A DNA stretch of 64,000 nt from Cohnella nanjingensis (lineage in GTDB: Bacteria; Bacillota; Bacilli; Paenibacillales; Paenibacillaceae), in contig NZ_JACJVP010000001.1 in the NCBI RefSeq assembly GCF_014212125.1, forward strand, positions 186,001-250,000, written 5' to 3'. The notes beneath the pieces were generated by a model. That model was not told the origin of the DNA. It saw nothing but the letters and a program-made list of their open reading frames with translations, and did not search any database. Shown here piece after piece: positions 1 through 8,080 of this stretch; the stretch's first letter is position 1, and each line of letters begins with the position of its first letter. Position numbers and translations under genes: made by a program.

Positions 1-385
1 CCCAGTCGGGGCTGTCGTACATCGGGGTCGGCTGTCCGTTCCAGTCGCCCCATTCCGGCCAGTCGAGGCCGTCCGTCATCGTGATCAGATGGGCGAGCGT
101 GAGCTGCCGCTTGTCTTCGGGCACGCCCTCCAGGTAGGCGCCGACCGGCGTCTGCAGCGCGTCCAAGTCGCCGCGGTCCAGCGCGATGCCGATCAGGAGG
201 GAGAGCACGCTCTTCGTGATCGAGTTGATCCGGTGCAGGGCATTGGCGGACTTGCCGCTCCGCGCGTAAGCGACCAGGTCGCGTCCGCCGAGGCGCACGT
301 GGCAAGTCTCGATCTTGGCGCGTTCGATCCGCGATCGGAAGCCGTTCAGATCGACTGCCGGCGAACCGTGGCTGTCGGTAGACAT
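1..385 (-). CDS. Serine hydrolase, beta-lactamase/class C family (3' end outside window)
   Basis: Reading the minus strand from ATG at 385 gives 128 residues with no stop before the window edge, so this is the N-terminal part of the protein. Residues S55-I-T-K58 form the SxxK catalytic motif of the class C beta-lactamase/DD-peptidase fold, followed by the usual hydrophobic helix and the stretch LITMTDGLDW that matches the LLTHTSGL-type segment of this family. An AAGGCGG ribosome-binding site precedes the ATG. No signal peptide is visible, so a cytoplasmic esterase or 6-aminohexanoate-hydrolase-like role is as likely as penicillin binding. Substrate unknown. Confidence 0.8.
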   Translation of the reverse strand, partial: MSTDSHGSPAVDLNGFRSRIERAKIETCHVRLGGRDLVAYARSGKSANALHRINSITKSVLSLLIGIALDRGDLDALQTPVGAYLEGVPEDKRQLTLAHLITMTDGLDWPEWGDWNGQPTPMYDSPDW

Positions 386-403
386 GGGGAACACCGCCTT
401 GTC

Positions 404-432
404 TGGTCAAAGTGAGGGTTCGGATCTATAAT
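404..432 (+). promoter_or_regulatory. Putative SigA promoter of the DJ-1/PfpI gene
   Basis: TGGTCA (404-409) and TATAAT (427-432) are separated by 17 bases and lie 60 bases upstream of the ATG at 494. Seen by eye only; the -35 is a weak match. Confidence 0.45.
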
Positions 433-493
433 CGGAGCATATCCGATCGGCTGAAGGAACGGAAGCGGTAGGGAACGGAAGGGGAGAACGGGC

Positions 494-1123
494 ATGAAGA
501 TCAAAGCGGCATTCGTCCTGTTCGACGGAATGACGACGCTGGACTTCGCGGGATTCTTCGACGGCTTGACGTCGCTGAACCGCCTCGGTCACGAGGTCGA
601 ATACGAACTGTGCGGCCCGGCGGCAACCGTGACGGACGACCGGGGGATGAGGCTGGGCGATTGCAGGGTCGATCCCGATCTGTCCGTCTTCGATCTGGTG
701 TTCGTGCCCGGCGGGTTCCGCACGCGCGAGCTGCGCTTCGACGAATCGTTCGTCGGCTGGCTGCGCACGGCCGCCCGCGCGCCGTGGATCGTATCGGTCT
801 GCACCGGCGCGCTCCTGCTGGGCGCCGCGGGACTGCTGGCGGGGCGCAGGGCGACCACCAATCCGTCCGCATACGAGCTGCTGGCCCCCGATTGCGCGGA
901 GGTCCTGCAGGCGCGCATCGTGCGGGACGGGAACGTCGTCACCGGGGCGGGCGTGGCGACTTCCGTCGATATCGGCCTATTCGTCGTCGAGATGCTGACA
1001 AACGTCGATACCGCGCGCCAGGCGCAGCATATGATGGACTATCCCTACTACCGGCCGGGACGCGCCAACCGCTCCTTCAGCGTATATCCTTCTCTATCTT
1101 GCCCGGGAGAAGCGGCGGATTAA
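494..1123 (+). CDS. DJ-1/PfpI family protein, isonitrile hydratase-like
   Basis: 209 residues, close to the usual length of bacterial DJ-1/PfpI proteins of the isonitrile hydratase (InhA) branch. The nucleophile-elbow cysteine is C103 in SVCTGALLLG, and the N-terminal FDGMTTLDF segment carries D17, the acid that assists catalysis in isonitrile hydratases. A GGAAGGGGAG ribosome-binding site precedes the ATG. The C-terminus overlaps the convergent gene by four bases (1120-1123). Other members are transcriptional regulators with an added AraC domain, which is absent here. The enzymatic activity is inferred from family residues only. Confidence 0.85.
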   Translation: MKIKAAFVLFDGMTTLDFAGFFDGLTSLNRLGHEVEYELCGPAATVTDDRGMRLGDCRVDPDLSVFDLVFVPGGFRTRELRFDESFVGWLRTAARAPWIVSVCTGALLLGAAGLLAGRRATTNPSAYELLAPDCAEVLQARIVRDGNVVTGAGVATSVDIGLFVVEMLTNVDTARQAQHMMDYPYYRPGRANRSFSVYPSLSCPGEAAD

Positions 1124-1632
1124 TCGAAGGCGGGCAAGGAAGCGGAGCGGTCGCCTTGCGCGAGGAGCGCCGTCATTGTCTTCTGCAGCTTCAAATTCTC
1201 GTTGGGCTTCAGCTCGAGGCTGAAATAGCCGTATGCATATGCTGCGTCCAGGAAGGCGAGATCCGGGTAGCAGACGACCTGCTGCGGCAGGTGCGGGTTG
1301 TCGATCAGCACCTGCCATTCGCCCGGCCGTTCAAGCGGGGACACCGCGGCCATGGCTTCGTTCTTGCCGGCGGCGATGCGTTCGAATTCGGTCCAGATCC
1401 GCGCCCATGACGGGCTGATCCGCTCCGCCTCCGGGAACAGCCTGCGGGCGAGGGCGATACGCGACGACGCTTCCGCGATCCCGTCGTCGCCGTAGGCTCT
1501 GAGGAAGGCTCTAAACTCTTCGAGGAACGCGAAGAACGCATAATATCCGGCTTGCAGCATCTCGTCCCGAAAAGCGTTCTCTTCGTGCTCGTAACGCAAT
1601 CCGGCGAACCTGACCAAGCTCAAATCCGGCAT
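1120..1632 (-). CDS. Hypothetical protein, 170 aa
   Basis: The start at 1632 is chosen because GAAGGAG lies at proper spacing before it; a longer reading to 1779 would run through the promoter of the next gene. The protein is mostly alpha-helical by composition, with an aromatic-rich N-terminal segment (AGYYAFFAFLEEF) and no membrane segment or recognisable motif. Its end overlaps the convergent DJ-1 gene by four bases. I do not recognise the family. Confidence 0.65.
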   Translation of the reverse strand: MPDLSLVRFAGLRYEHEENAFRDEMLQAGYYAFFAFLEEFRAFLRAYGDDGIAEASSRIALARRLFPEAERISPSWARIWTEFERIAAGKNEAMAAVSPLERPGEWQVLIDNPHLPQQVVCYPDLAFLDAAYAYGYFSLELKPNENLKLQKTMTALLAQGDRSASLPAFD

Positions 1633-1724
1633 CCGGCACCGACTCCTTCGCGGCAGAATGGTTGTCTTGCGGCTCGATCTGTGCATATTATATCTTATAC
1701 GTTGGCATGGCGGACGCGAATTTA

Positions 1725-1733
1725 TGATATAAT
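1725..1733 (+). promoter_or_regulatory. Extended -10 promoter element
   Basis: TGATATAAT is a perfect extended -10 (TGnTATAAT) 51 bases upstream of the start at 1785. No convincing -35 is visible, which is tolerated by extended -10 promoters. Confidence 0.5.
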
Positions 1734-1784
1734 GAGAAACAATGTGCAATCGGTCATACGCCGCTGTAGGAGGGAGCACCGAAG

Positions 1785-2309
1785 ATGAATCGACGTTTTG
1801 TCATCGAGGCGGTCATGATCGCCATATATGGCCAACTGCTTCTGCCGAAACGTCCTGTCGAATACAGGATTCCTTACTCCACCATCATGGAGCTCTACGA
1901 TATGAAGGACAGCCCGGAGCCGGTCATGCCGGATCCGGACGACGATCGTCATGTCAAAGGCAAGATCGGCGAGATGATCGCCTACTTCGAAGATCCGTTC
2001 AACAAGAAGAAGCTCGAACGCGCGCTGATGGCGCCGTGGAAGGAAAGTCCGCCGCTGCCCATCAACGACCGCGTGACGATGATCGTCGTCAACGCCGTCG
2101 AGAACATGCAATACGGAGAGATGCTCGATCCGATCGAGACGGAGCTCGTCCTCGCTTCGCTCCGCTTGCAGTGCCCGGTGCTGACGGACCATATCGAATT
2201 CCAGGACAAAGTCGTGCAGAACAGCATCCCCGTTCAGGTATTCGACATCGACGACTATGAATTCGCGGTCGAGGAAGACGTGCCGGCATCGGACGAACAT
2301 TCGCAATGA
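1785..2309 (+). CDS. Conserved hypothetical protein, 174 aa
   Basis: Good start: GGAGGGAGC lies just upstream of the ATG. The protein is soluble and begins with a hydrophobic strand/helix (MNRRFVIEAVMIAIYGQLL), followed by a proline-rich, acidic body. To my recollection similar proteins in Paenibacillus are sometimes labelled ADP-heptose synthase, but I see neither the nucleotidyltransferase HxGH motif nor a kinase fold, so I would not transfer that name. A rho-independent terminator follows directly, so it is monocistronic. Function unknown. Confidence 0.75.
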   Translation: MNRRFVIEAVMIAIYGQLLLPKRPVEYRIPYSTIMELYDMKDSPEPVMPDPDDDRHVKGKIGEMIAYFEDPFNKKKLERALMAPWKESPPLPINDRVTMIVVNAVENMQYGEMLDPIETELVLASLRLQCPVLTDHIEFQDKVVQNSIPVQVFDIDDYEFAVEEDVPASDEHSQ

Positions 2310-2312
2310 GAG

Positions 2313-2342
2313 AGCTGCCGGGCTTGTACCGGCAGCTTTCTT
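2313..2342 (+). terminator. Rho-independent terminator
   Basis: Nine-base-pair stem AGCTGCCGG / CCGGCAGCT (2313-2321 and 2329-2337), seven-base loop, then TTCTT. Confidence 0.8.
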
Positions 2343-2378
2343 GGCCATACGGCATGGATAAGTCGCGTCTAGCCAGGG

Positions 2379-2447
2379 CCGTATGACCGCCGGTAAGACC
2401 GCGTCGCCCTCGTCCGGGAAGACAGCGAAGCCGTTAATCCTTGCCGG
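2379..2447 (+). repeat. Intergenic element, copy 1
   Basis: About 69 bases with the order GTATGACC, a TAAgAcCG strand, GTCGCC, a variable loop, GCGAAGCCG, then CTTGCC. The same order of blocks recurs at 2474-2545 and, better conserved, at 18643-18709. CCGGATCG (2444-2451) at its end can pair with CGATCCGG (2470-2477) at the beginning of copy 2. Could be a repeated extragenic sequence or a structured cis-acting RNA; I do not recognise it as a known riboswitch class. Confidence 0.5.
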
Positions 2448-2473
2448 ATCGCAGGATCCTTATTTTCGTCGAT

Positions 2474-2545
2474 CCGGTCTGACTCGCCTACGCTAAAAAG
2501 GCATTCGCCCGCTCCGCCGGAGCGAAGCCGTTTCCACTTGCCAGG
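2474..2545 (+). repeat. Intergenic element, copy 2, next to the start of the TPR gene
   Basis: Second copy of the element at 2379-2447. It contains a perfect hairpin CGCTCC-GCC-GGAGCG inside the block TTCGCC...GCGAAGCCG, followed by ACTTGCCAGGAGG, so it runs straight into the ribosome-binding site of the TPR gene (start 2555). That position would suit control of translation initiation, but this is inference. Confidence 0.5.
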
Positions 2546-2554
2546 AGGGACGCC

Positions 2555-4534
2555 ATGCGCATCCATGACCGCATCCTGCTTCGATTGGCGGCGCGCAACC
2601 AGAAGAAAGGCAACGCGAAGCGCGCCCTGTACTGGTACGAGAAACTGGGCGAGCGGCGAATGGAGCCGCTCGCCGTCGTCCAATATGCGGCGCTCCTGCA
2701 TGGGCTCGGCCATACGGTACGGGGCTTGCAGGCGCTCGGACGGCTCCTTTCCGAGCAGCCGATCGCGGCCGCATACGAACGGAGAGCCCGCATCTACCAC
2801 GAGATCGACCGGCCCGAGGAAGCGCTCGCGGATCTGAACGAAGCGATCCGCCTGGATCCCGCGCCCTATGCGTATTGGTACATTCGCGCGGTCGTATTGG
2901 CCGATATGGGGCAAGAGGAGGCGGCCGCCCGCGACCTGAACCAGGCGCTCCGGCGCGCCGACCGCAACGCGGCCGGGACGGTGCATTACGAGCTAGGGAA
3001 TATCTACTTCCGCATGCAGCGTTACGAGCAAGCGATCGCGTCGTATCGGGTCGCGGTCGCCGATCAAGACCGGGTCGTGCCGCTTCAGCGCTTCCGCCTA
3101 GGCGAGGCGCTGGAAGCCGCGGGTCGGATCCGCGAGTCGCTGGCGGAGGTGCGTTTGGCCGCCGAGCAGCAGACCCGGCTGCACGCGCAGCCGGACCAGG
3201 GGCTGATCTACTATCGCCGGAGGACCGGCTACTCCCTCGAAGGCGTCCGCAACGCGCTGTCCCAAGTCGACGGGGAATACGGATTCAGACAGAAGCAGTC
3301 CCGGCTGCACGAGCGGTTGGGCGAGAAGGATGCGGCAATGGCCGCCGTCGAGCAGGGACTCGCGCAATATCCCGACGCCGAGGAATTGTTGAACCGGAAG
3401 GGCGGGCTGCTGCGCGACGCCGGCCATACGGACGAAGCGCTCGCGCAATTCGACCTCGTCATCGCGCGCTATCCGAATCGTCTTCCGGCGTATATGGAGA
3501 AGTGCGCGATCTATCGCAAGCAAGAGAGCTGGCCGCAAGCGCTGGCCATCCTGGAGCAGGCCGGCGAGCGATTCCCCGACAACACGGTCGTCCGCTTCTG
3601 GCATATCGACGTGCTCCGGGACGCCGGCCATCCGGAGGAAGCGTGGCGGGGAAGCCGCCGCCTGACGGAGCTGGAACCGGAAGATCCGCTTAACTGGAAG
3701 CAGCAGGCGGAGCTGGCCATCGACACCTCGCGGTTCGACCAGGCCGAAGAAGCCTATACCAAAGCGCTCGAACTGGACAGAAACTCGGACTTTTACATGC
3801 GCAGAAGCTTCTCCCGCTATATGGCGGACCGCTACGAGGAAGCGATGCTGGACATTCAGGCGGCGGTCGAGGCGGACGCGAGCCTCGCGGAGGAGAGCCG
3901 GACGGCGTTCGCCATGGGCGAGATCTACTTGGGGATGGACAACAAGGCGCTCGCCGAAGAGGAGTTCGGCCGCGCGATCCGGCTGGAGCCGGACAACGCG
4001 CTGCTCTACGAACGGCGCGCCCGCTGCCGGCTCGCGATGGAGAAGCTCGAGGAGGCGCGCGACGATTGCGATGCCGGTCTCGCGCTGGATGCCAGGCAGC
4101 CTCGGATGCTGCGGCTGCGCGGCATCGTCCATTACCGGATGGGCGATTACGAGGCGGCGCTCTCGGACTGCCGGTCTTATGCGGCCGCGCAGCCCGGCGA
4201 CGCGGAGGGGGAGTTCAATCTGGGCGCGGTATTGGCGCGCCTGGACCGCAACGACGAAGCGATCGAGGCGTATTCGCGTTCGCTCGCGCTCAGTCCGTTC
4301 GAGGCGCAGACCTATCTGGAGCGGGCTTCCTTGTTCTACCATCGTCTGTTCGACCGGACGCGCGCGGCCGACGATCTGGCGCAATGGCTCCTGTATGCGG
4401 GGGGCGAGCGGAGCGAGTCCGACCGCCTGGCCTTGCTGCACGAGCTCGACGGCTTTGACGACGAGCTGCGGGAGCTGGCCAAGACGCATTATCTGAACCA
4501 GTACGGCGTTGGAGCGCCCCGTTACCTGAACTAG
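2555..4534 (+). CDS. TPR-repeat protein, 659 aa
   Basis: Long soluble protein built almost wholly of tetratricopeptide-like 34-residue repeats; typical repeat signatures occur throughout (for example YWYEKLGE near the start, YERRARIYHEIDRPEEAL, ALADLNEAIRLDPAPYAYW, EEEFGRAIRLEPDNALLYER, AIEAYSRSLALSP near the end). No signal peptide, membrane segment or catalytic domain. TPR arrays act as protein-protein scaffolds; the partner is unknown. The gene starts ten bases after an AGGAGG site that abuts the repeated intergenic element, and ends in a hairpin overlapping its stop codon. Its composition is like the rest of the window. Confidence 0.85.
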   Translation: MRIHDRILLRLAARNQKKGNAKRALYWYEKLGERRMEPLAVVQYAALLHGLGHTVRGLQALGRLLSEQPIAAAYERRARIYHEIDRPEEALADLNEAIRLDPAPYAYWYIRAVVLADMGQEEAAARDLNQALRRADRNAAGTVHYELGNIYFRMQRYEQAIASYRVAVADQDRVVPLQRFRLGEALEAAGRIRESLAEVRLAAEQQTRLHAQPDQGLIYYRRRTGYSLEGVRNALSQVDGEYGFRQKQSRLHERLGEKDAAMAAVEQGLAQYPDAEELLNRKGGLLRDAGHTDEALAQFDLVIARYPNRLPAYMEKCAIYRKQESWPQALAILEQAGERFPDNTVVRFWHIDVLRDAGHPEEAWRGSRRLTELEPEDPLNWKQQAELAIDTSRFDQAEEAYTKALELDRNSDFYMRRSFSRYMADRYEEAMLDIQAAVEADASLAEESRTAFAMGEIYLGMDNKALAEEEFGRAIRLEPDNALLYERRARCRLAMEKLEEARDDCDAGLALDARQPRMLRLRGIVHYRMGDYEAALSDCRSYAAAQPGDAEGEFNLGAVLARLDRNDEAIEAYSRSLALSPFEAQTYLERASLFYHRLFDRTRAADDLAQWLLYAGGERSESDRLALLHELDGFDDELRELAKTHYLNQYGVGAPRYLN

Positions 4535-4546
4535 GGGCGCTCGTTT
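4512..4546 (+). terminator. Terminator hairpin overlapping the stop codon
   Basis: GAGCGCCCC (4512-4520) pairs with GGGGCGCTC (4534-4542), loop 13 bases, followed by GTTT. The stop codon of the TPR gene (4532-4534) lies at the base of the descending arm. Confidence 0.65.
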
Positions 4547-4614
4547 GGCTGCCGTCGGGCGGTATGGTAAAATGAGGGCGAATTCTATTCTTGGGAGCCA
4601 TGGAGGTCATCGGC

Positions 4615-4932
4615 ATGCTAGTCACGACAACACCGAACGTCGAAGGGTACCGCATCACGAGATACTTTGGATTGGTGAACGGCGAGACCATCATGGGCGC
4701 GAACATTTTCCGCGACTTTTTGGCCTCGATCACGGATGTGGTCGGCGGACGCGCAGGCTCGTACGAGAGCAAGCTCAAGGAAGCGCGCGATATCGCCGTC
4801 AGCGAGATGGTGTCGCAAGCGCAGCGTCTGGGCGCCAATGCGGTCGTCGGCGTGGACGTGGACTATGAAGTCGTGCGCGAAGGCATGCTCATGGTGGCGG
4901 TGAGCGGCACGGCGGTAACGGTCGAAGCTTAA
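4615..4932 (+). CDS. YbjQ/UPF0145 family heavy-metal-binding domain protein
   Basis: 105 residues. The start at ATG 4615 has GGAGG eight bases upstream and gives the canonical family N-terminus MLVTTT; an in-frame TTG at 4591 would add eight residues absent from the family. Characteristic segments are [21 protein letters not shown] and the C-terminal [14 protein letters not shown]. The fold forms a small oligomeric ring; a role in metal binding has been proposed but not proved. It lies 19 bases upstream of the aldo/keto reductase gene, suggesting co-transcription. Confidence 0.88.
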   Translation: MLVTTTPNVEGYRITRYFGLVNGETIMGANIFRDFLASITDVVGGRAGSYESKLKEARDIAVSEMVSQAQRLGANAVVGVDVDYEVVREGMLMVAVSGTAVTVEA

Positions 4933-4951
4933 GATTAGGGGGCATCCATTC

Positions 4952-5863
4952 ATGAAATATCGCCAATTAGGCGCAACCGGACTGAAGGTATCCGTCGTCG
5001 GCGTAGGGACCTGGCAATTCGGCGGCGAATGGGGCCGTACATACGAGCAAGGGGAAGCGGACGCGATTCTCGGTCGCGCGCGCGAGCTCGGCATCAACCT
5101 CATCGATACGGCGGAATGCTACGGCGACCATCTGTCCGAATCGCTCATCGGGCCCGCCATCCGGCACAACCGTTCCGAATGGGTGCTGGCCACGAAGTTC
5201 GGACATCATTTCCATCGTCCGTTCGAGCGGACGGACGTCTACGATCCGGCCGACGTCGTCCGGCAGCTGGAGCTGTCGCTGAAGGCGCTTCAGACCGATT
5301 ATGTGGATCTGTACCAGTTCCACTCGGGGCCGGACGCCGCATTCGATTCGGATGCGCTATGGGATACGCTGAACCGACAGGTCGAAGCGGGCAAGATTCG
5401 TCATCTCGGCATCTCCATCGGCTCGAACCGGAACATTCATCAGACTTCGAAGGCGACCGCCGTCGGCGCCCAAGCCATACAGGTCGTCTACAACCGGCTC
5501 GACCGCGCGCCGGAGGAGGAAGTGTTTCCGTCCTGCCTGGAGCAGAATCTCGGCGTGCTGGCGCGGGTGCCGCTGGCTAGCGGCTTCCTCAGCGGCAAAT
5601 ACAAGCCGGGGACCCATTTCGGCAGCGATGACGTCCGTTCCCGCCGCGATGCGGCCGAGCAGGATCGGCTGCTGCGCGAAGTCGAAGAGATCGGACGAAC
5701 GGAGGTGCCGGCAGGCGTCGATATGGCCGCCTGGGCGCTGGCTTGGTGCCTGAAGCATCCGGCGGTGACGGCGGTCATTCCGGGCTGCAAGGACGTCGCC
5801 CAAGTAGAGGCGAACGCGGCTGCCGTGGCGCTGGTCGCGACCGGGCACCCGCAGGACGCTTAA
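4952..5863 (+). CDS. Aldo/keto reductase
   Basis: 303 residues, a TIM-barrel NADPH-dependent oxidoreductase. The catalytic tetrad is visible: D52 and Y57 in LIDTAECYGD, K82 in ATKFG and H124 in YQFHS. The C-terminal half holds the NADP-binding loop (segments around ARVPLASGFLSGKY and AVTAVIPGCKDVAQVEAN). Ribosome-binding site AGGGGG before the ATG. It resembles the IolS/YajO group acting on sugar or xenobiotic carbonyls; the substrate cannot be told. Unlike the second reductase of this window (36837-37679) it is intact. Confidence 0.9.
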   Translation: MKYRQLGATGLKVSVVGVGTWQFGGEWGRTYEQGEADAILGRARELGINLIDTAECYGDHLSESLIGPAIRHNRSEWVLATKFGHHFHRPFERTDVYDPADVVRQLELSLKALQTDYVDLYQFHSGPDAAFDSDALWDTLNRQVEAGKIRHLGISIGSNRNIHQTSKATAVGAQAIQVVYNRLDRAPEEEVFPSCLEQNLGVLARVPLASGFLSGKYKPGTHFGSDDVRSRRDAAEQDRLLREVEEIGRTEVPAGVDMAAWALAWCLKHPAVTAVIPGCKDVAQVEANAAAVALVATGHPQDA

Positions 5864-5929
5864 GGGAGCCGCGCATATTTTCTCGGGACAAGCAAATACT
5901 GGGAGGAAACGAAAAAGGCGGTGCCTCCC

Positions 5930-6604
5930 ATGTGTCAGAGATTCTCGCTTGTCGCGGATTTGCCGGATCTCGTCGAGCGTTTCCGGATCGGCCAAGTCGT
6001 CGGCAGTTACAAGCCCCGTTACAACATCGCGCCTACGCAATCCGCGGCGGTGATCTTCGAGGAAGGCCGGGAACGGATTCTGGATACGCTGCGCTGGGGA
6101 CTGATGCCCTATTGGTCCAAGGACGCGGTGAACGCGGACGGGCAAGGCATCGGCGACCGGCCGATCTTCAAGCGCATCTTGAACAAGCAGCGCTGCGTCA
6201 TTCCGATCAGCGGCTTCTACGGCTGGCAGACGAAGGGCAAGGTTCATCAGCCGATCCACTTCGTCATGCGAGACCGCAGAACGTTCGCCGTCCCGGGATT
6301 CTACGAGATCTGGCCGCGGGTCGAAGGCGGCGACATTCGCGCGTATACGATGCTGACGACCGCGCCGAACGAAGCGGTAGCCGACTATGCGGAGAGGATG
6401 CCGGCGATCCTCGACGATGCGGGAATCGACGCATGGCTCAGCGAGGGCAACGTCGAGTACCGTGGCGTCTATCCGCACATTCGGCGTCTCGACGATGCCG
6501 AATTGGCCAGCTATCCGGTGGGGGCGTACGTGAACGACCGGTCGAACGAAGCGCCGGAGTGCGTGGAGCCGATCCGCGCCGCCTACGCGTCGCTGAGACG
6601 ATAA
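5930..6604 (+). CDS. SRAP domain protein (YedK/HMCES family), divergent active site
   Basis: 224 residues. SRAP proteins use the N-terminal cysteine left after Met removal to cross-link to abasic sites in single-stranded DNA, so the start must be the ATG at 5930 giving MCQRFSL, not the GTG at 5921. C2 and the asparagine of the AVNAD segment (N68; N75 in E. coli YedK) are present, as are the NIAPTQ and WGLMP blocks. However the catalytic glutamate of the GFYEW motif (E105 in YedK) is glycine here (GFYGW, G98) and the histidine of HDRMP (H160 in YedK) is alanine (A154 in YAERMPAIL). It may bind or cross-link abasic DNA without normal release chemistry, or do something else. A strong terminator follows. 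Confidence 0.85.
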   Translation: MCQRFSLVADLPDLVERFRIGQVVGSYKPRYNIAPTQSAAVIFEEGRERILDTLRWGLMPYWSKDAVNADGQGIGDRPIFKRILNKQRCVIPISGFYGWQTKGKVHQPIHFVMRDRRTFAVPGFYEIWPRVEGGDIRAYTMLTTAPNEAVADYAERMPAILDDAGIDAWLSEGNVEYRGVYPHIRRLDDAELASYPVGAYVNDRSNEAPECVEPIRAAYASLRR

Positions 6605-6620
6605 GCAGAGAAGTGATCTT

Positions 6621-6654
6621 CCCCGGAAGCGCTGCGCTTCCGGGGTGTTTTTTT
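6621..6654 (+). terminator. Rho-independent terminator after the SRAP gene
   Basis: Eleven-base-pair stem CCCCGGAAGCG / CGCTTCCGGGG (6621-6631 and 6635-6645), three-base loop, then TG and seven T. Confidence 0.92.
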
Positions 6655-6783
6655 GACGGGTCGCATCGCCGTGTCCTCGCTTGGTTTATCCGTTCGAGCT
6701 TCGATGGAACGAATGCCGAGAGGGCCGGCGATTAGAGATTCGGATCGAGATGGGGAGAGCGTCGTACAGGAGGGGGATGCGGG

Positions 6784-7995
6784 ATGGGAGAAACAAACGC
6801 GGTAAAAGTGTATGCGCTGTCCGGTTTTCTCGGGAGCGGCAAGACGACGATGCTGCAGCGCATGCTGGCGGATGCGCGCGCGCGGGGAGAGAAGGCCGCC
6901 GTGCTGATGAACGAGTCGGGCGAGGTGAACCTGGACGGCTTGCTGGTGGACAGCGCCGTGCCGATGGCCGAGATGCTGGGCGGCTGCATCTGCTGCACGA
7001 TCAAGGCGGATCTCGGGATGGAGCTGCTGCGCCTGGTCGAAGAGCATCGTCCGGACGTCGTCTGGATCGAGTCGACCGGCGTGGCGCAGCCGCTCGCGAT
7101 GATGGATGCCGTGACGGAGGCTTCGCTGTACGCCCATCTGGAGCTGTGCGGGCTCGTCACGGTCGTGGACGCCCGGCACCTGCTGGACCGCATGCGCGTC
7201 GGCGCGGGCAAGACCTTGCGGTTGATGCGCGATCAGATCCGCGGCGCTTCGCTGCTCGTGCTGAACAAGACGGACCTCGTCGGGGAAGCCGAGATTGCGG
7301 AGCTGGCTGCGCAGCTGCGGGAATGGAACGCGTCCGCGCCGATCTTGCCGTCGGTCCGGTGCGAAGTGAATCCGGAGGCGATCGAACGTGCGCTGCCGGG
7401 TCGCTTCCGCAGCCGGCCGGACGGGACGGACGAGCGCCGTCGCGACGGCGGCCAACCGCAAGCGCGAGAACATGGCCATCACCGCGAACAAAACCACGAG
7501 CAGATGCATGAACGAGACCAAAGCCATGATCAAGGCCATAGCCGTAATCACGACCATGCCCATGACCATGCCCATGACCATAACCATGCTCACAGCGATA
7601 ATCACGACCATCGCCATGAACGCAACCTTCACCAAGACCGCGATCGAAACCAAGATCACAGCGGTTCCCGCGCGCAAGGGCATTCGCATCCGGATCGCGA
7701 GCGCGCCCACGATCACGTGAACGTACTCACGCATTATTTGAGCGGGCCCGTGGATAGCGCGGACTTCGAACGGATGCTGCGCGAACTGCCGGACGGCGTC
7801 TATCGCGCGAAGGGGATCGTCACCTTCACGGATACGGCCAGCCGTTTCTTGTTTCAGTATGCTTACAAGGAAACGGACTTCCTGCGCATCGCGCCGCAGA
7901 AGCCCGTCCCCGACGTGGCTGTCTTTCTGGGCGAAGACTTCTCGAGTTCGGATGTGCTCGCCCGTCTGCTGAAGCTGACCAGACAGGAGAATTAA
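6784..7995 (+). CDS. CobW/G3E-family GTPase, ZagA/YciC-like metallochaperone with a long His-rich linker
   Basis: 403 residues. N-terminal G3E GTPase domain with Walker A GFLGSGKTT (about residues 12-20), the metal-binding CxCC motif in GGCICCTIK, the ESTGVAQP switch region and the NKTD guanine-specificity motif. Residues about 230-310 form a low-complexity linker extremely rich in histidine and aspartate (HDHAHDHAHDHNHAHSDNHDH). The CobW C-terminal domain follows (GVYRAKGIVTF onward). Such proteins deliver zinc or another divalent metal to client enzymes under limitation; the linker probably stores or senses metal. I saw no Zur box in the 130 bases upstream, so regulation is open. Confidence 0.9.
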   Translation: MGETNAVKVYALSGFLGSGKTTMLQRMLADARARGEKAAVLMNESGEVNLDGLLVDSAVPMAEMLGGCICCTIKADLGMELLRLVEEHRPDVVWIESTGVAQPLAMMDAVTEASLYAHLELCGLVTVVDARHLLDRMRVGAGKTLRLMRDQIRGASLLVLNKTDLVGEAEIAELAAQLREWNASAPILPSVRCEVNPEAIERALPGRFRSRPDGTDERRRDGGQPQAREHGHHREQNHEQMHERDQSHDQGHSRNHDHAHDHAHDHNHAHSDNHDHRHERNLHQDRDRNQDHSGSRAQGHSHPDRERAHDHVNVLTHYLSGPVDSADFERMLRELPDGVYRAKGIVTFTDTASRFLFQYAYKETDFLRIAPQKPVPDVAVFLGEDFSSSDVLARLLKLTRQEN

Positions 7996-8080
7996 GCGTC
8001 CGGCTGCGCCTCTCGGCGAGATGTCCCTGCATAATACCACCAATCCCCGGAAATGGTAAAGTACCGGAGGGGATGCCCGC

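Noticed and set aside
4512..4546. Hairpin over the TPR stop considered as a riboswitch for ybjQ
   Set aside because: It is a simple GC stem over a stop codon with no further structure before the next start.
7540..7630. Short CATGAC-like repeats considered as a DNA repeat array or CRISPR-like locus
   Set aside because: They are codons of the His/Asp linker in an intact CobW frame and lack spacers.
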